Assembly: GCA_026399875.1 (NCBI GenBank) | Contig: JAPLQF010000014.1 | Location: 1-64,000, forward strand | From: Burkholderiales bacterium | GTDB lineage: Bacteria > Pseudomonadota > Gammaproteobacteria > Burkholderiales > Burkholderiaceae_E | Length of the DNA stretch: 64,000 bases | Direction: 5' to 3' | In this document: positions 47,497 through 55,639 of the stretch, in pieces | Layout: every line of letters starts with the position of its first letter | Numbering within the stretch: position 1 is the stretch's first letter | Translations under genes and position numbers: made by a program | The notes under the pieces: generated by a model | Databases searched by the model: none | Told to the model about the DNA's origin: nothing | The model's input: only the letters and a program-made list of their open reading frames with translations

Positions 47497-48538
47497 AACC
47501 GCGCAGGGCGCAAGCGAACTGCTGCGCGTCGAAGACCTGCGAGTGCATTTTCCGCTGCGCGGCAGCGGCCTGCTCGGGCGATCGCCGGGCGTGGTCAAGG
47601 CGGTCGACGGCGTGTCTTTTTCGCTGGCGGCAGGCCAGACGCTCGGGCTGGTCGGCGAGTCGGGCTGCGGCAAGAGCACGACCGGTCTTGCAGTGCTGCG
47701 CATGCAGCCGGTGACCAGCGGCAAGATCATCTTCGAAGGTGACGACATCACTCGCCAGCAGGCCCGCACCGGCACCTTCCGGCGGCGCATGCAGATGGTC
47801 TATCAGGATCCCTACGGGTCGCTCAATCCGCGCATGCGGGTGAGTGATCTGATCGGCGAGCCTTTGCAGGTGCACGGCATGGCTGCCAATCGCGGTGAAT
47901 ACGATGACCGCATCGCCGGCCTGCTCAAGACCGTCGGGCTGCTGCCCGACATGGCGGAGCGCTATCCGCACGAGTTTTCCGGTGGCCAGCGTCAGCGCAT
48001 TGGTATTGCCCGGGCGCTGGCGCTCGAGCCCAGCCTGATCATCTGCGACGAGCCGGTCTCGGCGCTCGATGTGTCGATCCAGGCGCAGGTGGTCAATGTG
48101 CTGATGGAGCTGCAGGAGCGCCTTGGACTGGCGTATCTCTTCATTGCTCACGATCTGGCGGTGGTGCGGCATCTGAGCCATCGGGTGGCGGTGATGTACC
48201 TCGGTCGAATCGTCGAGATCGCGCCGCGCGACGACCTCTATCGCGAGCCGCTGCATCCCTATACCCAGGCCCTGCTGTCGGCGGTGCCGGTGGCTGATCC
48301 GTCGGTCGAGGCGCAGCGCCAGCGTGTCGTAGTGCAGGGCGAGGTGCCGAGCGCGGTCAAACCGCCGTCGGGCTGTCGCTTTCATACACGGTGTCCGCAT
48401 GCGATCGAGCGCTGCAAGGTGGATGATCCGCCGATGCAGGATCTGGGTGGTGGCCGCTCGGTGGCCTGCCATCTTTACGATTCGGCCTCGACCTCGTCGA
48501 CGGGTATTCGAGCGATTCCGATTGCCAGGGCGGCCTGA
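47486..48538 (+). CDS. ABC transporter ATPase (DppF type)
   Basis: 350 residues from the ATG at 47486, just inside the upstream gene; an in-frame ATG at 47471 is the alternative. Walker A GESGCGKSTTG, Q-loop MVYQDPYGSLNPRM, signature FSGGQRQRIG, Walker B LIICDEPVSALD, and the C-terminal FHTRCPHAIERCKVDDP cysteines. It is the second ATPase of the importer and closes the transport operon; a hotdog thioesterase follows 16 bp on. Confidence 0.93.
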   Translation: MSTETAQGASELLRVEDLRVHFPLRGSGLLGRSPGVVKAVDGVSFSLAAGQTLGLVGESGCGKSTTGLAVLRMQPVTSGKIIFEGDDITRQQARTGTFRRRMQMVYQDPYGSLNPRMRVSDLIGEPLQVHGMAANRGEYDDRIAGLLKTVGLLPDMAERYPHEFSGGQRQRIGIARALALEPSLIICDEPVSALDVSIQAQVVNVLMELQERLGLAYLFIAHDLAVVRHLSHRVAVMYLGRIVEIAPRDDLYREPLHPYTQALLSAVPVADPSVEAQRQRVVVQGEVPSAVKPPSGCRFHTRCPHAIERCKVDDPPMQDLGGGRSVACHLYDSASTSSTGIRAIPIARAA

Positions 48539-48554
48539 TGAGCAGGTTGGTCCG

Positions 48555-49016
48555 ATGGTTCAAGACCCGAAAGGCCCAATGATGTCGAGCCCTGACAGCC
48601 CTCCGGCCGGCTATCTGCCGCACGACCGCCATAGTCCGATGACCGCCCCCTGGGAGCCGATCTATGCCCGGCGGACCGACAGTGCCCTGCAGCTTGCGGT
48701 GCAGATTCGCGAGCCGCACTGCAATGCCCGGGGCCTTGCCCATGGCGGCCTGATCACCTCGCTGGCCGACAATGCCATGGGGCTGTCGGCCCGTATCGTT
48801 GCGCAGGCGGCGCGTCCGGCCGACGGCGAGCGTCATGCCGGCGCGCTCACCGTGTCTCTGTCGATCGATTTCGTGGACATTGCCCGGCCGGGAGACTGGC
48901 TCGAAGTACTGCCCACGGTAGTGAGGGCCGGCAAGACCCTGTCGTTTGTCGAGTCCCGCATCGTGGTCGGCGACCGGACGATCGCACGGGCCAACGCGAC
49001 CTTCCGGATGGCCTGA
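48555..49016 (+). CDS. PaaI-type hotdog thioesterase
   Basis: 153 residues from the ATG at 48555; two ATGs at 48579 and 48582 are equally plausible starts. The hotdog helix ARGLAHGGLITSLADNAMG carries the conserved His and Gly, and SIDFVDIARPGDWLEVLPTV follows. It should hydrolyse acyl-CoA, releasing CoA that might become trapped during catabolism. It follows the ATPase gene by 16 bp and precedes lhr by 24 bp, so it may be co-transcribed with the transporter. Confidence 0.82.
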   Translation: MVQDPKGPMMSSPDSPPAGYLPHDRHSPMTAPWEPIYARRTDSALQLAVQIREPHCNARGLAHGGLITSLADNAMGLSARIVAQAARPADGERHAGALTVSLSIDFVDIARPGDWLEVLPTVVRAGKTLSFVESRIVVGDRTIARANATFRMA

Positions 49017-49040
49017 TCGAGTCAGGGCTAGGATGGCGAG

Positions 49041-51662
49041 ATGCCGTCCATCCCCAAGCCCCGTCCCTTGCCGCGCCGCGCCGCGCCGGCAGGCGAGAGT
49101 GCTCAGGCAGGCGGCGCTGTTCAAGCCGGCGGCAAGCCGAAGTCCAGCCGGGCGCGGCGAACAAAACCGGTCGACCTCGCGGCCGCCGCCTCTTCGGCGA
49201 CTGAGCTCGCACCGACCGACATCGCCGCCTGGTTCGAGCGCCGCGGCTGGCAATCCTTCCCTTTCCAGCACGAGGTCTGGGATGCGGTTGCGGCCGGCGA
49301 GTCGGGCCTGCTGCATGCCACCACAGGATCGGGCAAGACCTATGCGGTGTGGTTCGCCGCGCTGGCTCAGGTGCTTGCACAGGCTCCGACCTCATCCTGG
49401 AGCAAGCCCGGCCTGAAGCTGCTCTGGATCACACCGATGCGAGCACTGGCTTCGGACACGACCCGCTCCTTGTCGGAGCCGCTCGCCGAACTCGGCATCG
49501 ACTGGCGGGTCGGTCTGCGCACCGGCGATACCCCGGCCGCCGAGCGCACCCGCCAGGACAAGCGTCTGCCCGAGGCGCTGGTGACCACGCCCGAGAGCCT
49601 GTCGCTGATGCTGTCGAAGGCCGATGCACCCGAGCGGCTGTCGGGCGTTGCCATGGTGGTGATCGACGAATGGCATGAGCTGATCGCCAACAAGCGCGGC
49701 GTGCAGGTCCAGCTGGCGCTGGCCCGGTTGCGGGCCTTCAATTCGGGGCTGATCGTCTGGGGCCTGTCGGCCACGCTCGGCAATCTCGAGCAGGCGATGG
49801 ATGTGCTGCTGGCCCACGGTGGCGGTCGGCTGGTGCAGGGTCGCCAGCCCAAGACTCTGCTGGTCGATACCCTGCTGCCCGAGTCGACCGAACGCTTCCC
49901 GTGGGGTGGCCATCTCGGCACCCGCATGCTGGCACCGGTGGTGGCCGAGATCGAGTCGAGCGCGAGTTCGCTGGTTTTCACCAACACCCGATCGCAGGCC
50001 GAGCTCTGGTATCAGGCGCTGCTTACAGCCCGACCCGACTGGGCCGGCCTGATCGCCCTGCATCACGGCTCGCTCGATGCCTCGGTGCGCGCCTGGGTCG
50101 AGGCCGGATTAAAGGAGGGACGTCTGAAGGCGGTGGTCTGCACCTCAAGCCTCGATCTCGGTGTCGACTTCTCGCCGGTCGAGCGGGTACTGCAGGTCGG
50201 CAGCGCCAAGGGAGTTGCCAGGCTGCTGCAGCGGGCCGGGCGCTCGGGGCATTCGCCGGGGCGGGCATCGCGGGTCACGCTGGTCCCGACCCATGCCCTC
50301 GAGCTGGTCGAAGGCGCGGCCGCACGCGATGCGGTGGCCGCCCGCCGGATCGAGCCGCGCGACTCGCCGCGCAAGCCGCTCGACGTGCTGGTCCAGCATC
50401 TGGTGACGATTGCGGCCGGCACCGGTTTTGTGCCCGAGGCTTTGCTCGCCGAAGTGCGCAGTTGCCATGCCTATCGCGAGCTCACCGATGCCGAATGGGC
50501 CTGGTCGCTCGATTTCGTGACCCGCGGCGGGCAGTCGCTTCTTGCCTATCCCGAATACCGTCGGGTGGTGCCTGATGAGATGGGTGTGCTGCGGGTGCCC
50601 GATCGCAGCATTGCGCGCCGTCACCGGATGTCGATCGGCACGATCGTGGCCGACGCGTCGATGATCGTGAAGATGATGAACGGCAGCACGGTCGGCACGG
50701 TCGAGGAGAGCTTCATTGCGCGCCTCAAACGCGGCGACTGTTTTCTCTTTGCCGGGCGACTGCTCGAGCTGGTGCGCATCAACGACATGACCGCCTACGT
50801 AAAGCGCGCCACCGGCCGGCGCGCCGCGGTGCCGCGCTGGAACGGCGGCAAGATGCCGCTGTCGTCCGAGATGGCCGATGCGGTGCTGGCGCGCCTCGAG
50901 CAGGCCGGTGCCGGTGTGTTCGAGGGCCCCGAGATGCGGATGGCCGAGCCGCTGTTGCGCCTGCAGCAGGCCTGGTCGCGCCTGCCCGATACCGGCACGC
51001 TGCTGGTCGAGCACCTGCATTCGCGCGAGGGCCATCATCTCTTCGTCTATCCCTTTGCCGGGCGCAATGTGCATCTCGGGCTGGCGGCGCTGCTGGCCTG
51101 GCGGGTATCGCACAAGGCCGCAGCGAGCTTCTCAGTAGCGGTCAACGACTATGGACTGGAGCTGCTCGCCCCCGATCCGATCGACTGGCGAGGGCTACGC
51201 GACGGCAGTCTCTTTGCCGAAGGCGATTTGCTTTCGGATGTCCTGGAAAGTCTCAATTCGGGCGAACTGGCATTGCGTCGGTTTCGCGAGATCGCACGGG
51301 TCTCGGGGCTGATTTTTCAGGGGTTTCCGGGGGCGCCGAAACGATCGCGCCAGTTGCAGGCCTCGGCGGGGCTTTTCTATCAAGTGTTTCGCGATTACGA
51401 CCCGGGCAGCCTGCTGCTTTCGCAAGCCGCCTCAGAGGTGCTGGAGCAGGAGCTTGAGATCACCCGGCTGCGCGAGACACTTGCCCGCCTGCGTGCGCGA
51501 ACGCTGGTTGAGGTCGACCTCGAGCGGCCGGGGCCGTTTGCGTTTCCATTGCTGATTGAACGGCTGCGTGAGCAGGTCACCACCGAAAAGCTCGCCGACC
51601 GGGTTGCACGGATGGTCCGCGAGCTCGAAGCCGCAGCCGGCGGACCGCTGCATGAGCGCTGA
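49041..51662 (+). CDS. lhr: Ligase-associated Lhr-type DEXH helicase
   Basis: 873 residues. Superfamily 2 motifs: [21 protein letters not shown] (DEWH), III LSATLGN, then [23 protein letters not shown] and the arginine-rich QRAGRSGH. The basic N-terminal 50 residues are extra and disordered. This is the short helicase that clusters with an ATP-dependent ligase, MBL exonuclease and PdeM, not the 1500-residue Lhr. It unwinds DNA/RNA 3'-5' in DNA damage response. In this window the ligase and exonuclease lie 13 kb upstream and pdeM 3 kb downstream, on the same strand. Confidence 0.95.
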   Translation: MPSIPKPRPLPRRAAPAGESAQAGGAVQAGGKPKSSRARRTKPVDLAAAASSATELAPTDIAAWFERRGWQSFPFQHEVWDAVAAGESGLLHATTGSGKTYAVWFAALAQVLAQAPTSSWSKPGLKLLWITPMRALASDTTRSLSEPLAELGIDWRVGLRTGDTPAAERTRQDKRLPEALVTTPESLSLMLSKADAPERLSGVAMVVIDEWHELIANKRGVQVQLALARLRAFNSGLIVWGLSATLGNLEQAMDVLLAHGGGRLVQGRQPKTLLVDTLLPESTERFPWGGHLGTRMLAPVVAEIESSASSLVFTNTRSQAELWYQALLTARPDWAGLIALHHGSLDASVRAWVEAGLKEGRLKAVVCTSSLDLGVDFSPVERVLQVGSAKGVARLLQRAGRSGHSPGRASRVTLVPTHALELVEGAAARDAVAARRIEPRDSPRKPLDVLVQHLVTIAAGTGFVPEALLAEVRSCHAYRELTDAEWAWSLDFVTRGGQSLLAYPEYRRVVPDEMGVLRVPDRSIARRHRMSIGTIVADASMIVKMMNGSTVGTVEESFIARLKRGDCFLFAGRLLELVRINDMTAYVKRATGRRAAVPRWNGGKMPLSSEMADAVLARLEQAGAGVFEGPEMRMAEPLLRLQQAWSRLPDTGTLLVEHLHSREGHHLFVYPFAGRNVHLGLAALLAWRVSHKAAASFSVAVNDYGLELLAPDPIDWRGLRDGSLFAEGDLLSDVLESLNSGELALRRFREIARVSGLIFQGFPGAPKRSRQLQASAGLFYQVFRDYDPGSLLLSQAASEVLEQELEITRLRETLARLRARTLVEVDLERPGPFAFPLLIERLREQVTTEKLADRVARMVRELEAAAGGPLHER

Positions 51663-51699
51663 TAGACTCGACGCGACCACGACACAGGAGACTTCTAGC

Positions 51700-52380
51700 A
51701 TGCGGATCGGCGACAGCCTCAAGGGCAAACGGGTGCTGATCACCCAGTGCGAAGAATTCATGGGGCCGGTCCTTACCACCGCCTTCGAGGAGCATGGCGC
51801 GGTGGTCATCGGCTCGCAGGGCCCACTGGCCGATCCGGCATCGGCCGAAGCGGCGGTCGCTGCCGCCGGCCATATCGACATCCTGATCGCCAACCTGGCG
51901 GTGCCCTCGCCCTATTCGCCGGTGACTGCGGTCACCGACGAGGAGTGGCAGCATGTCTTTACCCACATGGTCGATCCGCTGCCCCGTCTTGCGCGTGCAG
52001 CCTTGCCGGCGATGATCGCGCGGCGATCCGGCAAGTTCATCGTCATGGGCAGCGCAGTGGCCATGCGCGGTCAGAAGCGGGTCTCGACCTATTCGGCTGC
52101 GCGCGGCGCCCAGCTCAGCTGGGTGCGCTCGGTCGGCGTCGAGGTCGCGCCGCATAACGTGCATGTCAACCTGATCGCGCAGAACTTCGTCGAGAACCCG
52201 ACCTACTATGGCCCGGATGTGCAGGCCCTGCCGGCCTTTCAGGAACGCCTCAAGCGGGAAGTGCCGCTCGGGCGTCTGGCGCGTCCCGAAGAAGACGCGC
52301 TCTTCGCGGTGTTTCTGGCCAGCAATGAGGTCGAGTTTTTCGCCGGTCAGGGCATTGCGTTTGCCGGCGGCTGGGTCTGA
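51700..52380 (+). CDS. Halohydrin dehalogenase-like short-chain dehydrogenase fold protein
   Basis: 226 residues from the ATG at 51700, with AGGAG upstream. An SDR fold that has lost the cofactor loop: instead of TGxxxGxG it has T15-x4-F20-x-G22, and the catalytic set is S118-x12-Y131-x3-R135, with Arg in place of the SDR lysine. Both patterns are the two defining motifs of halohydrin dehalogenases. QNFVENPTYYGPD and the C-terminal FFAGQGIAFAGGW also recall HheA/HheC. Such enzymes close a halohydrin to an epoxide and release halide without NAD(P), or open epoxides with azide, cyanide and similar anions. A non-catalytic SDR relative is the alternative. Confidence 0.85.
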   Translation: MRIGDSLKGKRVLITQCEEFMGPVLTTAFEEHGAVVIGSQGPLADPASAEAAVAAAGHIDILIANLAVPSPYSPVTAVTDEEWQHVFTHMVDPLPRLARAALPAMIARRSGKFIVMGSAVAMRGQKRVSTYSAARGAQLSWVRSVGVEVAPHNVHVNLIAQNFVENPTYYGPDVQALPAFQERLKREVPLGRLARPEEDALFAVFLASNEVEFFAGQGIAFAGGWV

Positions 52381-52382
52381 TC

Positions 52383-53642
52383 TCAGCCGATCACATTCGC
52401 TTCGACGATTCGTCGACCCTCGGTCAGTCGTGCCACCGAAAGCACCGACAGATCGAGCGATCGGTAGGCGCCATGCACGATGAGTTCGGCAATGCCGCGT
52501 CCAACCGCCGGCGCCTGCTGCATCCCGTGGCCTGAAAAGCCGGTTGCAAAGAGCAGGTTGTCGACCGTGGGGTGTGCGCCCAGCAGGGCGTTGTGATCGA
52601 AGAGGTTCATCTCGTAATAGCCGGCCCAGGCGTTTTCGATGCGAAGCGCTTCAAAGGCCGGCACCCGATGCGCCAGCCCGGTCCAGAAGGCTTCGTCGAA
52701 CTCGGCGAGATTGGGCTCCAGCGGCAGGTCGTCGGCATCATCGTCGGGCGTGCGACCGCCGATGAACTGCCTGCCTTCGGGGCGGAACCAGAAGCCGCTC
52801 GGGTCGATCACCAGCGGGCAATCGGCCAGCGTTGTGGGGCAGGAAAAGACAAACACCGTGCGACGCCGGGCGTGCACCGGCAGATCGATGCCGGCGGCCT
52901 TCGCAAGCGGACGTGCCCAGGCACCGGCGGCATTGACCGCCGTGCCGCACACCAGGCGTGTGCCGTCGGCCAATCGCAGCGCGGCGATTTTGCCTGCAGC
53001 GCTCGCAGCACCCGCAGCAGATCGGCCTGCCTGCGCCATCTCGAAGCCCACCACCTCGCCTCTGATCAGCGTTGCGCCCTGCGCCCTTGCGGCCCGCAGC
53101 ATCGCCTGATGCAGGGCCGGGCCATCGAACCAGCCCTCGGCGCCTGCGCCAAGTGTTCCGAGTGCCAGATCGCCGGTCCGCAGCCAGGCGAAGCGCTGCG
53201 CCAGGGCGTCGCGCTCGAGCAGCTCGATCGGCGCGCCGTGCTGGCGTTGCAGTGCGTGCTGGTCGCGCAGGCTTTGTGCGCCCTCGTGGCGTGCCAGATA
53301 GAGGTATCCCGGATCGGTGAGCCCGATCGCCGGCGCCTCGCCGTCGACTGCGAGCAGGCTCGATGACTCCCGCAAAAACTGCAGCCCGAACTGCGAGAGC
53401 TGGATGTTGATTGGATGCGAGAACTGCTGCCTGATCGAGCTCGCCGAGCGTTGCGACGATGCCTGCGAAAAGCCGGTATCGCGTTCGATGAGCGCCACCC
53501 GCAGCGCGGGGTCCAGGCGCATGAGCCACCAGGCAATCGAGGCGCCCTGGATGCCGGCGCCGATGATCGCGACATCGACGCTGCGATCGCAGGCCTCATG
53601 CGCTGCGCTGTCGGCCTTGATGGTCTGGCTGCCTGATGTCAT
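52383..53642 (-). CDS. FAD-dependent amine/D-amino acid oxidoreductase (DadA/sarcosine oxidase-like)
   Basis: 419 residues. The FAD Rossmann motif DVAIIGAGIQGASIAWWLMR lies near residue 25, and NAAGAWARPLAKAAG and LFATGFSGHGMQQAPAVG are DAO-family marks. It probably oxidises a secondary or D-amine, giving an imine. The ornithine-cyclodeaminase-like gene upstream overlaps its start by ATGA, so the two work together on a cyclic imino acid or similar amine. Its 3' end meets the halohydrin dehalogenase gene 2 bp away on the other strand. Confidence 0.87.
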   Translation of the reverse strand: MTSGSQTIKADSAAHEACDRSVDVAIIGAGIQGASIAWWLMRLDPALRVALIERDTGFSQASSQRSASSIRQQFSHPINIQLSQFGLQFLRESSSLLAVDGEAPAIGLTDPGYLYLARHEGAQSLRDQHALQRQHGAPIELLERDALAQRFAWLRTGDLALGTLGAGAEGWFDGPALHQAMLRAARAQGATLIRGEVVGFEMAQAGRSAAGAASAAGKIAALRLADGTRLVCGTAVNAAGAWARPLAKAAGIDLPVHARRRTVFVFSCPTTLADCPLVIDPSGFWFRPEGRQFIGGRTPDDDADDLPLEPNLAEFDEAFWTGLAHRVPAFEALRIENAWAGYYEMNLFDHNALLGAHPTVDNLLFATGFSGHGMQQAPAVGRGIAELIVHGAYRSLDLSVLSVARLTEGRRIVEANVIG

Positions 53643-54622
53643 GCGCCACCTCGTGCACAGGATGCGTCTTCCTGCCTGTTGCCGGCCATCGCCAGCTCTG
53701 CCATCGCTGCCTCATAGACCAGACGTGCCGCCGCCGCATCCTCGACCGCCTGCCCGAGCGCCTTGAAGATAAAGGTCTCGCCCGGCGCCGGCGCGGGTTT
53801 CGTGCCGGCCAGGATTTCGCCGATCTCGGCACTGACCCGTGCGCCCGATTCGATCACATCGCCCGACTCGACCTCGGCGGCATGACGGCTGTCGGCGATC
53901 AGGGTGTGGCGCATCACCTCGTCGTCGAGCTCGCGCCAGCCGGGTCGTGCTGCACCGATCGCCGCGACCATCGCCCCCGGTTTGAGCCAGGCGCCGCGCA
54001 GGACCGGCTCGGTGGCATTGGTGACGGTGCACACGATGTCGGCGCCGCGCACCGCCTCTTGCGCGCTCGCGCAGGCGACGCCGCCGATGTCGGCGGCGCA
54101 GCGCTGCACATTGCCGGCATCGCGGCTCCAGATGCGGATCTCGGTGATCGGCCTGACCGCGCGCAGTGCCAGCGCATGGGTGCGCGCCAGCGCGCCACTG
54201 CCCAGCAGGGCCAGCACTTTCGGCGCGGGTGAGGTCAGCGCATCGCAGGCCACCGCGGTGACCGCGGCGGTCCGCAGTTCGGTGATCCAGGTGCCATCCA
54301 TGATCGCGAGCGTGCGGCCGGTGCGCGGATCCATCAGGACGATCGTGGCCAGCAGGGTCGGCAGGCCCAGGCGCGCATTGTCGGGAAACTGCGTGATCAG
54401 TTTGGTGACCAGCGCCTTGTCGCTCAGCACCGGCTTGACGAACAGCAGGCCACCGGCATCAGGAATTTCCATCACCATGCGCTGCGGCTGCACCACGCGC
54501 CCGGCCGACAGATCGATGAGGCCCTCGCGCACGGCAGGCAGCAGTGCGGGCAGGCTGAGCAGTCGGCGCACAGCGGCATCGTCCAGATGCAGGGGCCGCG
54601 CGAAAGTCGGTTCGATCAGCAA
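53639..54622 (-). CDS. Ornithine cyclodeaminase / mu-crystallin family protein
   Basis: 327 residues if the TTG at 54622 is used; no ATG lies nearby in frame and a GTG at 54715 is the other choice. Marks: LVTKLITQFPDNARLGLPT (substrate lysine), TWITELRTAAVTAVA, and the NAD(H)-binding VLALLGSGALARTHALAL, then ATEPVLRG and ADSRHAAEVESGDVI. Family members cyclise ornithine to proline or reduce cyclic ketimines such as Delta1-pyrroline-2-carboxylate. Coupled to an FAD oxidase of the DAO group, a ketimine reductase role is plausible. The start of pdeM lies 120 bp away on the other strand. Confidence 0.85.
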   Translation of the reverse strand: MLIEPTFARPLHLDDAAVRRLLSLPALLPAVREGLIDLSAGRVVQPQRMVMEIPDAGGLLFVKPVLSDKALVTKLITQFPDNARLGLPTLLATIVLMDPRTGRTLAIMDGTWITELRTAAVTAVACDALTSPAPKVLALLGSGALARTHALALRAVRPITEIRIWSRDAGNVQRCAADIGGVACASAQEAVRGADIVCTVTNATEPVLRGAWLKPGAMVAAIGAARPGWRELDDEVMRHTLIADSRHAAEVESGDVIESGARVSAEIGEILAGTKPAPAPGETFIFKALGQAVEDAAAARLVYEAAMAELAMAGNRQEDASCARGGA

Positions 54623-54742
54623 CAGAGAAGACTTGCGAAGTGCCTGAGGTGGCGTCGGCAGGAGGGTAACGCAACTCGGCCATTCCGAGGCAGCGCGTGC
54701 TTGCCTGAAGGCCACACCTGGCACGCCGATACAATTGACACG

Positions 54743-55639
54743 ATGGACTCGATACATACGGTGCCCGATCCGATGGCGCAAGACAATCCGATCGACCCGA
54801 TCGATCCAACTGCCGCGAATGCGGCGGGTGTCTCGAATGCCGCGACCGACTCCGCCGCAGGCCTCGCGCTCGTCGTGGCAGGCGTCTCGTTGCGACTGCT
54901 CGCCGGTCGCGCGGTGTGGTGGCCCGAGGCGCGCACGCTTTTCGTGGCCGACGTTCACCTCGGCAAGGCCGAGTCCTTCAGTGCGCTCGGCGTGCCGGTG
55001 CCGCGAGGGCCGACTGCCGCCACGCTTGATCGACTCGCCGGCCTGATCGATGCCTGCGGCGCAACCCGGCTGGTCGTGCTGGGCGATCTGCTGCATGCGC
55101 GTCAGGCGCAGGCGCCGGCCACCATCGGGCTGCTGCGGCAGTGGCGCGCGCAGCATGATCGCCTGCAGTGCCTGCTGGTGCGCGGCAACCATGATGACCA
55201 TGCCGGCGATCCGCCTGCCGATCTGGGCATCGAGATGGTCACCGAGGGTGAGCGGCTCGGTCCGTTTTCACTCTGTCATGTGCCGGGCGACAGCGATGCC
55301 CTGCCGTCGGTCGATGCGTCGGCAGAGTCGAGGGCAGGCCCGGCATCGCGCCCTCGGCAAAGCCAGCCTGGCGGCTATCGCCTGGCCGGCCACCTTCATC
55401 CGGCAGTGCGCCTGTCGGGTCGGGGCGGCGCCTCGGTGAGGCTGCCGTGTTTTCGGGTCGGCGAGTCGCAGATGGTGCTGCCGGCCTTCGGCGACTTCAC
55501 CGGTGGCGCGACCATCGCGCGCATCGAGGGCGAGCGGGTCTTCGCTATTGCACCGCCCCAAGTGATCGAGCTGCCGGCGCAACGATCACGACCGAGTAGC
55601 TCACCGGCTCGAAGGTCCGGCCCCGGGCCGATTTCCTGA
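54743..55639 (+). CDS. pdeM: Ligase-associated DNA damage response endonuclease PdeM
   Basis: 298 residues from the ATG at 54743. Metallophosphoesterase motifs are FVADVHLGKAESF, VVLGDLLHAR, LLVRGNHDDHAG and AGHLHPAVRLSG. It is the endonuclease of the Lhr-ligase-exonuclease set. A TACAAT hexamer at 54730-54735 would place transcription start almost at the ATG, so the mRNA may be leaderless. The N-terminal 35 residues (with repeated IDP units) are extra. Its last 95 bp overlap the GT39 gene on the opposite strand. Confidence 0.9.
   Translation: MDSIHTVPDPMAQDNPIDPIDPTAANAAGVSNAATDSAAGLALVVAGVSLRLLAGRAVWWPEARTLFVADVHLGKAESFSALGVPVPRGPTAATLDRLAGLIDACGATRLVVLGDLLHARQAQAPATIGLLRQWRAQHDRLQCLLVRGNHDDHAGDPPADLGIEMVTEGERLGPFSLCHVPGDSDALPSVDASAESRAGPASRPRQSQPGGYRLAGHLHPAVRLSGRGGASVRLPCFRVGESQMVLPAFGDFTGGATIARIEGERVFAIAPPQVIELPAQRSRPSSSPARRSGPGPIS

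Noticed and set aside
48399..48554. Extended N-terminus of the thioesterase from an ATG at 48399
   Set aside because: It lies inside the ATPase gene in another frame and its residues are Arg-rich without family character.
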